From Marmoricola sp. (GTDB lineage: Bacteria > Actinomycetota > Actinomycetes > Propionibacteriales > Nocardioidaceae), in assembly GCA_025965315.1 (NCBI GenBank), contig JAOPXD010000042.1:1-53906 (forward strand): a stretch of 53,906 bases of DNA. Direction: 5' to 3'. Each line of letters begins with the position of its first letter. Position 1 is the stretch's first letter. Below are positions 45,217-53,397 of this stretch, in pieces. A program made the translations under genes and the position numbers. The notes below the pieces were generated by a model. That model made no database searches and had not been told where the DNA came from. It was given only the letters and a program-made list of their open reading frames with translations.

Positions 45217-46722
45217 ATGACGATCACCGAAGAGAACCCCACCGCAGCGGGAGCGCCGAGCTTCGACTCGCTCGACCCGCGCACCGGAGCCGTCGTCGCG
45301 ACGCACCCGATCCACGACGAGGCCGACGTACGGGTAGCGGTCGCGCGAGCGCGCGAAGCTGCGACCTGGTGGTCCGGACTGACCTACGCCGAGCGCGCGG
45401 ACCGTCTCGGCGCGTGGAAGTCCCTGGTCACGCAGCGGCTCGACGAGCTCGCCGGGGTGATGAGCGCCGAGACCGGCAAGCCGCACGGTGATGCCCTGCT
45501 CGAGGCTGCTCTCGCCATCGACCACCTGGCCTGGGCCTCCGGGCACGCGAAGAAGGTGCTCAAGCGGCACAAGGTGCCCAGCGGCCTGGTGATGGCCAAC
45601 CAGAAGGCGACCGTCGAGTTCCGTCCGCTGGGTGTCATCGGTGTGATCGGGCCGTGGAACTACCCGGTCTTCACGCCGATGGGCTCGATCGCGTACGCGC
45701 TCTCCGCGGGGAACGCCGTGGTCTTCAAGCCCAGCGAGTACACCCCGGGCATCGGCCTGTGGCTGGCAAAGACGTTCACCGAAGCCGTCGGCAAGCCGGT
45801 GTTCCAGGTCGTCACCGGGCTCGGCGAGACCGGGTCCGCGCTGTGCCGGTCCGGCGTCGACAAGCTCGCCTTCACGGGCTCGACCGCGACCGGCAAGAAG
45901 GTGATGGCGGCGTGCGCCGAGTCGCTGACCCCGGTGCTCATCGAGGCCGGCGGCAAGGACGCGCTGATCGTGGACGAGGACGCCGACCTCGACGCCGCCG
46001 CTGACGGTGCCGTCTGGGGTGCGTGCGGCAACGCGGGCCAGACCTGCGCCGGCGTCGAGCGGGTCTACGTCCACGAGAAGGTGTACGACGAGTTCCTGGT
46101 CAAGATCGTCGAGAAGGCCAAGGGCCTGCAGGCTTCGGACGACGAGGGTTCGCAGATCGGGCCGATCACGATGCCCTCGCAGGTCGACATCATCCGGCGG
46201 CACATCGATGACGCGATCGCCAAGGGCGGTCGCGCGATCCTCGGCGGTCCCGAGGCTGTCGGGGACCGGTTCGTGCAGCCGACGATCCTGGTCGACGTAC
46301 CGGCCGATTCCACGGCCTGGACCGAGGAGACCTTCGGCCCGACCATGACCGTCGCCAAGGTCGCGAGCATGGACGAGGCCGTGGCCCGGACGAACGACTC
46401 GCGGTACGCCCTCGGCTCCGCGGTCTTCTCCAAGTCCCGGGGCATGCAGATCGCCGAGCGCCTGCGGGTCGGGATGACCTCGATCAACGGCGTGATCACG
46501 TTCGCCGGGGTGCCATCGCTGCCCTTCGGCGGCATCGGTGACTCCGGGTTCGGTCGGATCCACGGCCCCGAGGGGCTCAAGGAGTTCACCTACGCGCACG
46601 CGATCACCAAGCAGCGGATGAAGCCGCTGCTCGCACTCACCACGTTCGACCGCACCGAGAAGGCCGAGCAGCAACTGGGCAAGATGATGAAGATGCTGCA
46701 CGGGCGTGGTGGGAAGAAGTAG
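45217..46722 (+). CDS. NAD(P)-dependent aldehyde dehydrogenase
   Basis: Oxidises an aldehyde to the acid. 501 residues. Typical ALDH blocks: GVIGPWNYP (cofactor entry), FTGSTATGKKVM (dinucleotide site), EAGGKDALIV with the catalytic Glu, and GQTCAGVERV with the nucleophilic Cys277, then ETFGPTM and PFGGIGDSGFGRIHG. Its place beside WS/DGAT genes is like mycobacterial Rv0223c, and a fatty-aldehyde substrate from wax or alcohol metabolism is likely. The last 16 residues overlap the start of the next frame. Confidence 0.92.
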   Translation: MTITEENPTAAGAPSFDSLDPRTGAVVATHPIHDEADVRVAVARAREAATWWSGLTYAERADRLGAWKSLVTQRLDELAGVMSAETGKPHGDALLEAALAIDHLAWASGHAKKVLKRHKVPSGLVMANQKATVEFRPLGVIGVIGPWNYPVFTPMGSIAYALSAGNAVVFKPSEYTPGIGLWLAKTFTEAVGKPVFQVVTGLGETGSALCRSGVDKLAFTGSTATGKKVMAACAESLTPVLIEAGGKDALIVDEDADLDAAADGAVWGACGNAGQTCAGVERVYVHEKVYDEFLVKIVEKAKGLQASDDEGSQIGPITMPSQVDIIRRHIDDAIAKGGRAILGGPEAVGDRFVQPTILVDVPADSTAWTEETFGPTMTVAKVASMDEAVARTNDSRYALGSAVFSKSRGMQIAERLRVGMTSINGVITFAGVPSLPFGGIGDSGFGRIHGPEGLKEFTYAHAITKQRMKPLLALTTFDRTEKAEQQLGKMMKMLHGRGGKK

Positions 46723-47834
46723 CGCAGGCGAGACCCACCCTCACCCCTACCTCGACCTGGCGGTCGCACGCAGCCGGACATCGCTCCGGGCCCGGATCGC
46801 GCGGCTGCGCTCGAAGTCCTGGCAGATCGGCCAGTGCGCGATCGCAGCCGGCCTCGCCTGGTACGTCGCCGCTGACCTGATCGGGCACGACAAGCCGTTC
46901 TTCGCACCGACGGCGGCCGTGCTGAGTCTCGGCACGTCGTACGGGCAACGGCTCCGCCGGGTCGCCGAGGTGGCGCTCGGGGTGGCCGTCGGGGTCTTCC
47001 TCGGGGACCTGATCACGCACGTGCTCGGTTGGCGGCTGGCAGATCGCGTTGATCGTGAGCCTGGCGATGACGGCCGCCCTGCTGCTGGATGCCGGCCAGA
47101 TCTTCGTCACCCAGGCCGCGGTGCAGGCGATCGTGGTGAGCACCCTGATCCCGGACCCGGGCCAGGCGTTCCTGCGCTGGAGCGACGCGCTGATCGGCGG
47201 TGTCGTCGCCCTGGTCGCCGCCACCGTGGTGCCACGGGCTCCGCTGCGCCGCCCGCGCGAGCAGGTCGCGGTGGTGGTCGGGAAGATCTCGGCGCTGCTG
47301 CGCGCCTCGGCGATGAGGATCGAGGACCGCGACGTCCAGCTGGCGATGGCCACGCTGACCGACGCGCGGATGACCGACACCCTGATCGCCGAGCTGCGGG
47401 CCGCCTCCGACGAGGGGCTCTCGGTGCTCGCGTCCTCGCCGTTCCGGTGGCGCCACAAGGACGGCGTACGCCGGATGGCCGAGATGGTCGAGCCGCTCGA
47501 CTTCGCGCTGCGCAACACCCGGGTGGTGGCCCGGCGGGTAGCGGTGGCCTGCTACCGCGACGAGGCGATCCCGCTCGGGTACGCCACCTTCCTGCGCTCG
47601 CTCGCCGGGGTCGCCGACCAGATGGCGGCTGAGCTGAAGGCCGACCGGATGGCGAGCACGGCCCGGGAGCCGCTGATCGCCCTCGCTGAGGAGTCCTCGA
47701 TGCTCGAGCGGACCCCGGTGCTGTCCGCGGAGGTCGTGCTGGCGAGCGTGCGGTCGCTGATCGCCGACCTGCTGGCCGTCAGCGGCATGGACCCGCTCGC
47801 AGCGACCGACGCGATCCCGCCGCTGGTCGAGTGA
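46706..47834 (+). pseudogene. FUSC-type (aromatic acid exporter-like) membrane protein with a frameshift
   Basis: The N-terminal part (WQIGQCAIAAGLAWYVAADL, then KPFFAPTAAVLSLG and RVAEVALGVAVGVFLGDLI) is in one frame. After VLG at about 47029 the family sequence continues in another frame: GGWQIALIVSLAMTAALLLD, then QAAVQAIVVSTLIP and a long cytoplasmic helical region to 47834. One extra base or two missing bases near 47030 explains it. Joined, the protein would have about 375 residues, with two clusters of transmembrane helices and a C-terminal soluble domain, as in aromatic acid exporter/FUSC family proteins. GTG 46706 overlaps the aldehyde dehydrogenase end by 17 bp. It may be a real lesion or a sequence error. 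Confidence 0.8.
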
Positions 47835-47865
47835 GGTGACCGGCGTCCGTGGGAGCATCCCGTAC

Positions 47866-48558
47866 ATGGACACCGCGCTGCCCGTCTGGATCACGGCGTT
47901 CCTCGACGTCCCGGCATCGCGGTACGAGCGCACGGTCGCCTTCTGGTCCGCTGCCACCGGCTCGAACCTCTCGGCCCCGCGCGGTGCCGACGGCGAGTTC
48001 GCCACCCTGGTCCCACCCGATGGCGACGCGTACCTGCGGGTGCAACGGGTCAGCAGCGGTCAGACGCGGGTGCACCTCGACCTGCACGCGCCCGACCAGA
48101 GTTTCGAGGTGCTGTCGTCTCCTGGCGGCCTGACCTGGTGCGCGGTGCCCGGCGAGGAGGACACCCGGCCGCTGCCGAGGCTCTGGGCCGCCGGCCACAC
48201 CAGCCTGGTCGACCAGGTCTGCCTGGACATCCCGCCGGCGGCGTTCGACGCGGAGTGCGCGTACTGGGCCGCACGCACCGGCTGGGAGCTGCGTGAGACC
48301 GGTCGCCCCGAGTTCCGCGTCCTGGTCCGGCCCGGCACGATGCCGCTGCGGATCCTGCTCCAGCGCCTCGATGAGTCCGACGGACCGGTCCGGGCGCACC
48401 TGGACCTCGCAACGACCGACCGCGCCGCCGAGACCGGACGTCACCGCGACCTGGGGGCCGAGGTGCTGCGGGTGCGGGAGCGGTGGACGGTCCTGCGCGA
48501 CCCGGGCGGGGCGTCGTACTGCATCACCGACCGGGACCCCTACACCGGTCTGCTCTGA
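47866..48558 (+). CDS. VOC superfamily (glyoxalase-like) protein
   Basis: 230 residues from ATG 47866 (GGGAG upstream); GTG 47836 is an alternative start 1 base after the preceding stop. Two vicinal-oxygen-chelate modules are visible: residues about 5-100 (ITAFLDVPASRYERTVAFW and GQTRVHLDLHAPD) and 115-225 (VDQVCLDIPPAAFDAECAYW and GPVRAHLDLATTD). The paired HxD positions suggest a metal site, but full metal ligands cannot be assigned. Function unknown. The 3' end overlaps the converging DUF402 gene by 19 bp. Confidence 0.82.
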   Translation: MDTALPVWITAFLDVPASRYERTVAFWSAATGSNLSAPRGADGEFATLVPPDGDAYLRVQRVSSGQTRVHLDLHAPDQSFEVLSSPGGLTWCAVPGEEDTRPLPRLWAAGHTSLVDQVCLDIPPAAFDAECAYWAARTGWELRETGRPEFRVLVRPGTMPLRILLQRLDESDGPVRAHLDLATTDRAAETGRHRDLGAEVLRVRERWTVLRDPGGASYCITDRDPYTGLL

Positions 48559-49076
48559 GCCAGCTTCTCCAGCCAGCGGTGTGCGCTGCCGTCGAACGGG
48601 GGCTGCTCCGCCGACATCGCGGCGAAGACCTCGTCGCAGCTGCGGTGGGCGCCGACGATGACGTCGGCGGGATACCCGAGGGCGACCTGGTGCTCGGCGA
48701 ACTCGTCCTCGTCGTCGATCCAGACCCGGCCGTCTGTCTCGCGGATGACGTCCAGGTCGAGGTCGACGCAGCGGACCTCCGACTCGTCCTCCGACCAGAC
48801 GCACGGGGTGGTCATGTCGACGTAGAAGTCCACCGGCCGGTCCGGCGCCGAGCCGTAGATCGTCGCCACCCACCAGCTGTCGTGGGGGAGCAGCACTACG
48901 TGGTCGGCCCACGCGGTGAAGCCCTTCCCCGGCTTGGAGAGCCACGTTCCCCGGGGTACGCCGACCCACTGGCCGAGCGCGTCCACGCCCAGCCGCACGG
49001 CGTCGAACTCCCAGTGCGGCGCGTCGACCCACTTGCGGGTCAGGACGCGCACCGGGCGCGGCTCAGAGGCACTCAC
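48540..49076 (-). CDS. DUF402 family protein
   Basis: 178 residues, GTG start with TAGCCT 6 nt upstream. The DUF402 fold is recognised by FYVDMTTPCVWSEDE, then VRCVDLDLDVIRETDGRVWI and DEDEFAEHQ. Characterised relatives (FomD, and a Streptococcus phosphatase) hydrolyse nucleotide phosphates with divalent metals bound by the Asp/Glu cluster. The -10 box includes the stop codon of the upstream SDR gene. Probably a nucleotide phosphohydrolase (inference). Confidence 0.84.
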   Translation of the reverse strand: MSASEPRPVRVLTRKWVDAPHWEFDAVRLGVDALGQWVGVPRGTWLSKPGKGFTAWADHVVLLPHDSWWVATIYGSAPDRPVDFYVDMTTPCVWSEDESEVRCVDLDLDVIRETDGRVWIDDEDEFAEHQVALGYPADVIVGAHRSCDEVFAAMSAEQPPFDGSAHRWLEKLAQSRPV

Positions 49077-49082
49077 CCCCGG

Positions 49083-49088
49083 AGGCTA
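49083..49088 (-). promoter_or_regulatory. -10 element TAGCCT overlapping the SDR stop codon
   Basis: Minus strand TAGCCT, 6 nt before GTG 49076. Its first three bases are the TAG stop of the SDR at 49086-49919. Confidence 0.5.
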
Positions 49089-49919
49089 CTTCTTGGGCTT
49101 GGGCATCGTCTTCGGGGCTCCCCAGGCAACGACGTCCTGGTACCGCGAGCCGGCGAGCTTCGCGGCGTTGTGGATGATGTGGGCGTCGATCCCGACGAGC
49201 ACGCGGGCGCGCTTCTTCTTGGCGCCCTCGAGGATGATGTCGGCGGCCTTCTCCGCAGTCATCCGGGCCAGCCGCTTCTCGAACATCTCGTCGAGGGCGG
49301 AGGCGTTCTGGCTGGCGGTCTTGCGGCCGTTGCGCGAGATCCCGGTCTTGATGCCGCCCGGGTGGACGCAGGTCACCGAGACCTGGTGCTTGTTGATCAG
49401 CATCTCCTCGCGCAGCGCCTCGGTGAAGCCGCGGACGGCGTACTTGGTGGCGTTGTACGCAGTCTGGCCGGGCATCGAGATCAGACCGAACAGGCTGGAG
49501 ATGTTGATCAGGGCGCCGTCGCCGGACGCGATCAGGTGTGGCAGGAACTCCTTGGTGCCGTTGACGACCCCGAGGAAGTTGACGCCGACGATCCAGTCGA
49601 AGTCCTCGTACGACATCTCCTCGAAGTCGCCGGTCACCGTGACGCCGGCGTTGTTGACCATGACGTTGACGCGGCCGAACTGCTCGGCGACGGCGGTCGC
49701 CCAGGTACCCATCGCTGCCCGGTCGGAGACGTCGATGACGTCGCTGCGCACCTCGGCGCCGAGACCCTTGACCAGGTCGACGGTCTCGGCGAGTCCCTCG
49801 GCGTTCCAGTCCGAGATGGCGAGCAGGGCGCCCTCGCGGGCTGCCTTCAGCGCCATCTCCCGGCCCATGCCCGAACCGGCACCGGTGATGACGACGACCT
49901 TGTCCTGAAGCGACTTCAT
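49086..49919 (-). CDS. Short-chain dehydrogenase/reductase
   Basis: 277 residues from ATG 49919, overlapping the monooxygenase stop as ATGA. TGAGSGMGREMA (cofactor), VNNAGVTVTGDFEE, Ser in NISSLFG, YNATK, and the tail GAPKTMPKPKK. Coupled with a Baeyer-Villiger-type monooxygenase: such pairs oxidise an alcohol to a ketone and then insert oxygen. The substrate is unknown, perhaps a cyclic or long-chain ketone. Confidence 0.86.
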   Translation of the reverse strand: MKSLQDKVVVITGAGSGMGREMALKAAREGALLAISDWNAEGLAETVDLVKGLGAEVRSDVIDVSDRAAMGTWATAVAEQFGRVNVMVNNAGVTVTGDFEEMSYEDFDWIVGVNFLGVVNGTKEFLPHLIASGDGALINISSLFGLISMPGQTAYNATKYAVRGFTEALREEMLINKHQVSVTCVHPGGIKTGISRNGRKTASQNASALDEMFEKRLARMTAEKAADIILEGAKKKRARVLVGIDAHIIHNAAKLAGSRYQDVVAWGAPKTMPKPKK

Positions 49920-51484
49920 GCTGCGCCTGCCTTTTCCTTGGTGGGTGCGGTGGTGCCGGAGGAGGTGCTCTGAGTGTTCACCACGTACTTCTCGATGTCG
50001 AAGGTACGCAGCAGGTTGCGGAACGCGAACGTGGTGCGCGGCCACAGGGTGGTGTTGCGTCCGTGCTCGTCGAGGTACCAGCTCGCGCAGCCCCCGGTGC
50101 TCCACACGGCGCGCCTCATCCGGCGCTGCATGTCCTCGTTCCACGCGGCCTGGGCAGCCGCGGTGGGCTCGACAGCGGTGATGCCACCCGCGTCCATCTG
50201 CTGCAGCGCGGAGAGGATGTAGGTGATCTGGCTCTCGATCATGAACACCATGCTCGAGTGGCCCAGCCCGGTGTTGGCGCCGACGATCTGGAACAGGTTC
50301 GGGAACCCGGCCGCGGTGGTGCCCTTGTACGACGCCATCCCGTTCTCGGCCCAGACGTCGCCGAGGGTGCGACCGTCGCGGCCCTTGATGTGGTGCGCGA
50401 TCGGCTGGTCGGTGGTGAAGAACCCGGTGGCAACGATCAGGCAGTCGACCTCGCGGGTCGCTCCGTCGCGGGTGACGACACCTGTCGGAGTGATCTCGGC
50501 GATGCCGTCGGTGATCACCTCGACGTTGTCCTGGGCCAGCGCCGGGTAGTAGGTGTTGGAGATCAGGATCCGCTTGCAACCGATCTGGAAGTCAGGGGTG
50601 ACCTTCGCGGCCAGCTCCGGGTCGCTGATCGCCTTCCTGATGTTGCCCTCGGCCATCGTCTTGGCCGGCGTGAGGATCTTCGGCTGACGGACGAAGCCGG
50701 GCACGTAGGTCTCGCGACCCCAGTAGATCCCGGTGCGGTAGGCCTTCTGGAAGAACGGGACGAACCGGAAGCCCAGGCGCTCGATCGCGGTGTAGGCGCG
50801 GTCGTGGCGGGGCATCACCCACGGCGCGGTGCGCTGGTACACGTCGAGGTGGGCGACCTTCGTGGCGATCTCGGGGATGACCTGGATCGCCGAGGCGCCG
50901 GTTCCGACGATCGCGACGCGCTTGCCGGTCAGGTCCACGTCGTGGTTCCAGCGTGCGGTGTGGAAGATCTCGCCCGTGAAGCCGTCGATGCCCTCGATGT
51001 CGGGGTTCTTCGGCTCGGACAGTCCGCCGGAGCCGGTGACCAGGACGGCCGCGGTGACGGTGCCGGCGCTGGTGACGACGGTCCAGACCTGGTCGCCCTC
51101 GTCCCAGGTGGCGTCCTCGACGGTGACGCCGAACCGGAAGCGGTCCAGCACGCCCGACCGCCGGGCGACGTCCTGCAGGTAGGCGTGGATCTCCGGCTGC
51201 GGGGAGAAGGACCGCGACCAGCTCGGGTTCGGCGCGAACGAGAACGAGTACAGCTGGCTGGGGACGTCGCAGGCGGCCCCCGGGTAGGTGTTGTCGCGCC
51301 AGGTGCCGCCGACGCTGTCGCCCTTGTCGACCACGAGGAAGTCGGTACGACCGGCCTCCTCCAGCTTGATCGCCATGCCGAGCCCGGCGAACCCGGCGCC
51401 GACCACGAGGACGCGGACGCGCTCGGGAAGGTGTTCCGGGGGCGTCGCGGAGGGCCGCGGGTCGGAGGAGGTCCTGGTTGTCAT
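49916..51484 (-). CDS. Flavin-containing (Baeyer-Villiger-type) monooxygenase
   Basis: 522 residues. FAD-binding VVGAGFAGLG (28-37), NADPH-binding IVGTGASAIQ (192-201) and, between them, FTGEIFHTARW (169-179), the FxGxxxHxxxW fingerprint of Baeyer-Villiger monooxygenases. Inserts oxygen next to a carbonyl using NADPH and O2. The first gene of a two-gene operon with the SDR; divergent from a TetR regulator 71 bp away that probably controls it. ATG 51484 has TAGAAT 7 nt upstream. Confidence 0.9.
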   Translation of the reverse strand: MTTRTSSDPRPSATPPEHLPERVRVLVVGAGFAGLGMAIKLEEAGRTDFLVVDKGDSVGGTWRDNTYPGAACDVPSQLYSFSFAPNPSWSRSFSPQPEIHAYLQDVARRSGVLDRFRFGVTVEDATWDEGDQVWTVVTSAGTVTAAVLVTGSGGLSEPKNPDIEGIDGFTGEIFHTARWNHDVDLTGKRVAIVGTGASAIQVIPEIATKVAHLDVYQRTAPWVMPRHDRAYTAIERLGFRFVPFFQKAYRTGIYWGRETYVPGFVRQPKILTPAKTMAEGNIRKAISDPELAAKVTPDFQIGCKRILISNTYYPALAQDNVEVITDGIAEITPTGVVTRDGATREVDCLIVATGFFTTDQPIAHHIKGRDGRTLGDVWAENGMASYKGTTAAGFPNLFQIVGANTGLGHSSMVFMIESQITYILSALQQMDAGGITAVEPTAAAQAAWNEDMQRRMRRAVWSTGGCASWYLDEHGRNTTLWPRTTFAFRNLLRTFDIEKYVVNTQSTSSGTTAPTKEKAGAA

Positions 51485-51491
51485 GCGGTCG

Positions 51492-51548
51492 ATTCTAGTC
51501 GTTGTTGAACGATCGTCAATAGCGTTGTTGACTGATGTTCAGTAATGT
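51492..51548. promoter_or_regulatory. Divergent leaderless promoters and operator-like repeats
   Basis: Minus strand TAGAAT (51497-51492) serves the monooxygenase; plus strand TAATGT (51543-51548) serves the TetR gene. Between them are the direct repeat GTTGTTGAAC (51501-51510) / GTTGTTGACT (51524-51533), 23 bp apart, and the dyad ACTGA-TGT-TCAGT (51531-51543). A TetR dimer bound here would block both promoters. Confidence 0.55.
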
Positions 51549-51555
51549 GGGCCAC

Positions 51556-52182
51556 ATGACGACGACCGGTCCCTCGCGGAGCACGTCCCGGGGCGGGCGC
51601 CTGCGGATGTCGCCGGAGCACCGCCGCGAGCAGCTCCTCGAGCTCGGTACGCAGCTGCTGTCGTCCCGGACGCTCGACGAGATCTCGATCGAGGTGCTCG
51701 CCGAGGAAGCAGGAATCTCCCGCGGCCTGCTGTACCACTACTTCGGCAACAAGCAGGAGTTCCACCTCGCCGTCGTACGGCGTGCGGTCGAGCAGCTGGT
51801 GGCGATCACCGCCCCGCGCGACATCGAGGACCCGGTCGAGCAGCTGGCCGTGTCGATCGGGGCCTACCTGGACTACGTCGTGGAGAACGAGACCGGCTAC
51901 GTCTCGCTGGTCCGCGCTGCCGCCGGCGGCAACGAGGAGCTCCGGGCGATCTACGAGGAAGGTCGGCGCGCGTTGACCGACCGGATCTTCGAGGTCACCG
52001 GTGCCGAAGGACTGGAAGCGCTGGGCCTGGTCGACTCGCCGACGATGCGGCTGCTGGTCAACGGGTGGGCCGCGATGCTCGAGGTCGTGATCATCGACTG
52101 GGTGGGTGATCACCGGGGGATCGCCCGTGAGGACCTCCTCGACCGGCTCGCCCGGGCCCTCCCGGCCATCGTTCTCGGCTGA
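51556..52182 (+). CDS. TetR family transcriptional regulator
   Basis: 208 residues from ATG 51556 (TAATGT 7 nt upstream); a further ATG at 51535 lies inside the promoter. HTH region about 20-65, with ISIEVLAEEAGISRGLLYHYFGNKQEF as DNA-binding part, shown by its core AEEAGISRGLLYHYF. The C-terminal domain is helical. Likely repressor of the divergent monooxygenase-SDR operon and of itself. Ligand unknown, probably the monooxygenase substrate. Confidence 0.87.
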   Translation: MTTTGPSRSTSRGGRLRMSPEHRREQLLELGTQLLSSRTLDEISIEVLAEEAGISRGLLYHYFGNKQEFHLAVVRRAVEQLVAITAPRDIEDPVEQLAVSIGAYLDYVVENETGYVSLVRAAAGGNEELRAIYEEGRRALTDRIFEVTGAEGLEALGLVDSPTMRLLVNGWAAMLEVVIIDWVGDHRGIAREDLLDRLARALPAIVLG

Positions 52183-52188
52183 GGCCGG

Positions 52189-53397
52189 TCATCGTTGCCG
52201 CCTCGCGAAGATCCACGAGCGCATCGCGACGAACCGCATCGCGGTGACGACCAGGTTGGTGATGGTCAGCACGGCCACCTCGACCGTGGTCGGCGCGCCG
52301 TGCGGCAGCGCCGCGATCGCGGCACTGGTCGCAGCGAGGCCGATCCCGAACACGACCAGGCCCTGCGCCTGGTGGCGGACCGCCCCTCGCAGCCCCCGGA
52401 CCCCGAAGCTGTAGCGCCGGTTCGCCGCCGTGTTGGCCACGGTGGTGACCAGCAGCGCGACCAGATTGGCGAGCTGAGCGGCCGCCAGCTGCCGGACCCC
52501 GAGGAACAGCGCAGCGTAGGCGAGCGTCGAGAGCACGCCGACGACCAGGAACATCGCCACCTGGAATCCCAGCCGGCCGACGGCCGCCTCGTCCGAGGCC
52601 CGGCCGAGCCGGACGGCGACCTCGCCCACCGGGATCCTGCCGCGGGCCAGGCTGGTGCCGAGCCGCAGCACCCCCTTGAGGTCGTTGAGCGCTGTACGGA
52701 CGATGTCGACCCGGCTGTCCGGGTCGTCGACCCAGTCCACCGGGACCTCGTGGATCCGTAGGCCGGACCGCTCCGCGACGGTGAGGAGCTCGGTGTCGAA
52801 GAACCACTCCTGGTCCTGGACCAGCGGCAGCAGCTCCCGCGCCGCGTCACGCCGGATCGCCTTGAACCCGCACTGGGCGTCGCTGAACCCGACCCGCAGG
52901 CAGCGGCGCAGGATCACGTTGTAGCTGCGCGAGATGAACTCGCGCTGGAACCCGCGTTCCACCCGGGACGACCCGGCCAACCGGGACCCGATCGCGAGGT
53001 CGGAGTGCCCGCTGATCAACGGTGCGACCAGCGGCAGCAGCGCATCGAGGTCGGTGGACAGGTCGACGTCCATGTAGACCAGCACCGAGCTGTCCGAGGC
53101 GCTCCAGACCTGGCGCAGTGCACGGCCGCGGCCCTTCTCGTCCAGGTGCTGGTAGCGGACCTCGGCCCAGGTGTGGCTGAGCCGGCGACCGATCACCGAG
53201 GTGCCGTCGGTCGAGGCGTTGTCCGCGATCGTGATCCGGAACGTCCACGGCATCCGGAGCAGGTGCTCGCGGACCCTGGTCACCGACGCGGCCAGCTGTG
53301 CCTCCTCGTTGTGCACCGGGATCACGATGTCGAGCACCGGAGCGTGTCCGAGGACGGGGGCGGACCCGACCATCGTCGGATCCTCCAGCGCGCTCAC
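52189..53397 (-). CDS. GT2 glycosyltransferase fused to a GtrA-like membrane domain
   Basis: 402 residues. Residues 20-250 are a polyprenyl-phosphate-sugar synthase-like GT2 domain: LDIVIPVHNEEAQL, DNASTDGT, YMDVDLSTD (DxD metal site) and QCGFKAI. Residues about 275-400 form four transmembrane helices of the GtrA type (VLSTLAYAALFL, TTVANTAANRRYSFG and NLVVTAMRFVAMRSWIF). Probably makes a polyprenyl-phosphate sugar and helps flip it. The GTG start overlaps the stop of the upstream glycosyltransferase (GTGA), which would use the lipid-linked sugar outside. Confidence 0.88.
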   Translation of the reverse strand: MSALEDPTMVGSAPVLGHAPVLDIVIPVHNEEAQLAASVTRVREHLLRMPWTFRITIADNASTDGTSVIGRRLSHTWAEVRYQHLDEKGRGRALRQVWSASDSSVLVYMDVDLSTDLDALLPLVAPLISGHSDLAIGSRLAGSSRVERGFQREFISRSYNVILRRCLRVGFSDAQCGFKAIRRDAARELLPLVQDQEWFFDTELLTVAERSGLRIHEVPVDWVDDPDSRVDIVRTALNDLKGVLRLGTSLARGRIPVGEVAVRLGRASDEAAVGRLGFQVAMFLVVGVLSTLAYAALFLGVRQLAAAQLANLVALLVTTVANTAANRRYSFGVRGLRGAVRHQAQGLVVFGIGLAATSAAIAALPHGAPTTVEVAVLTITNLVVTAMRFVAMRSWIFARRQR

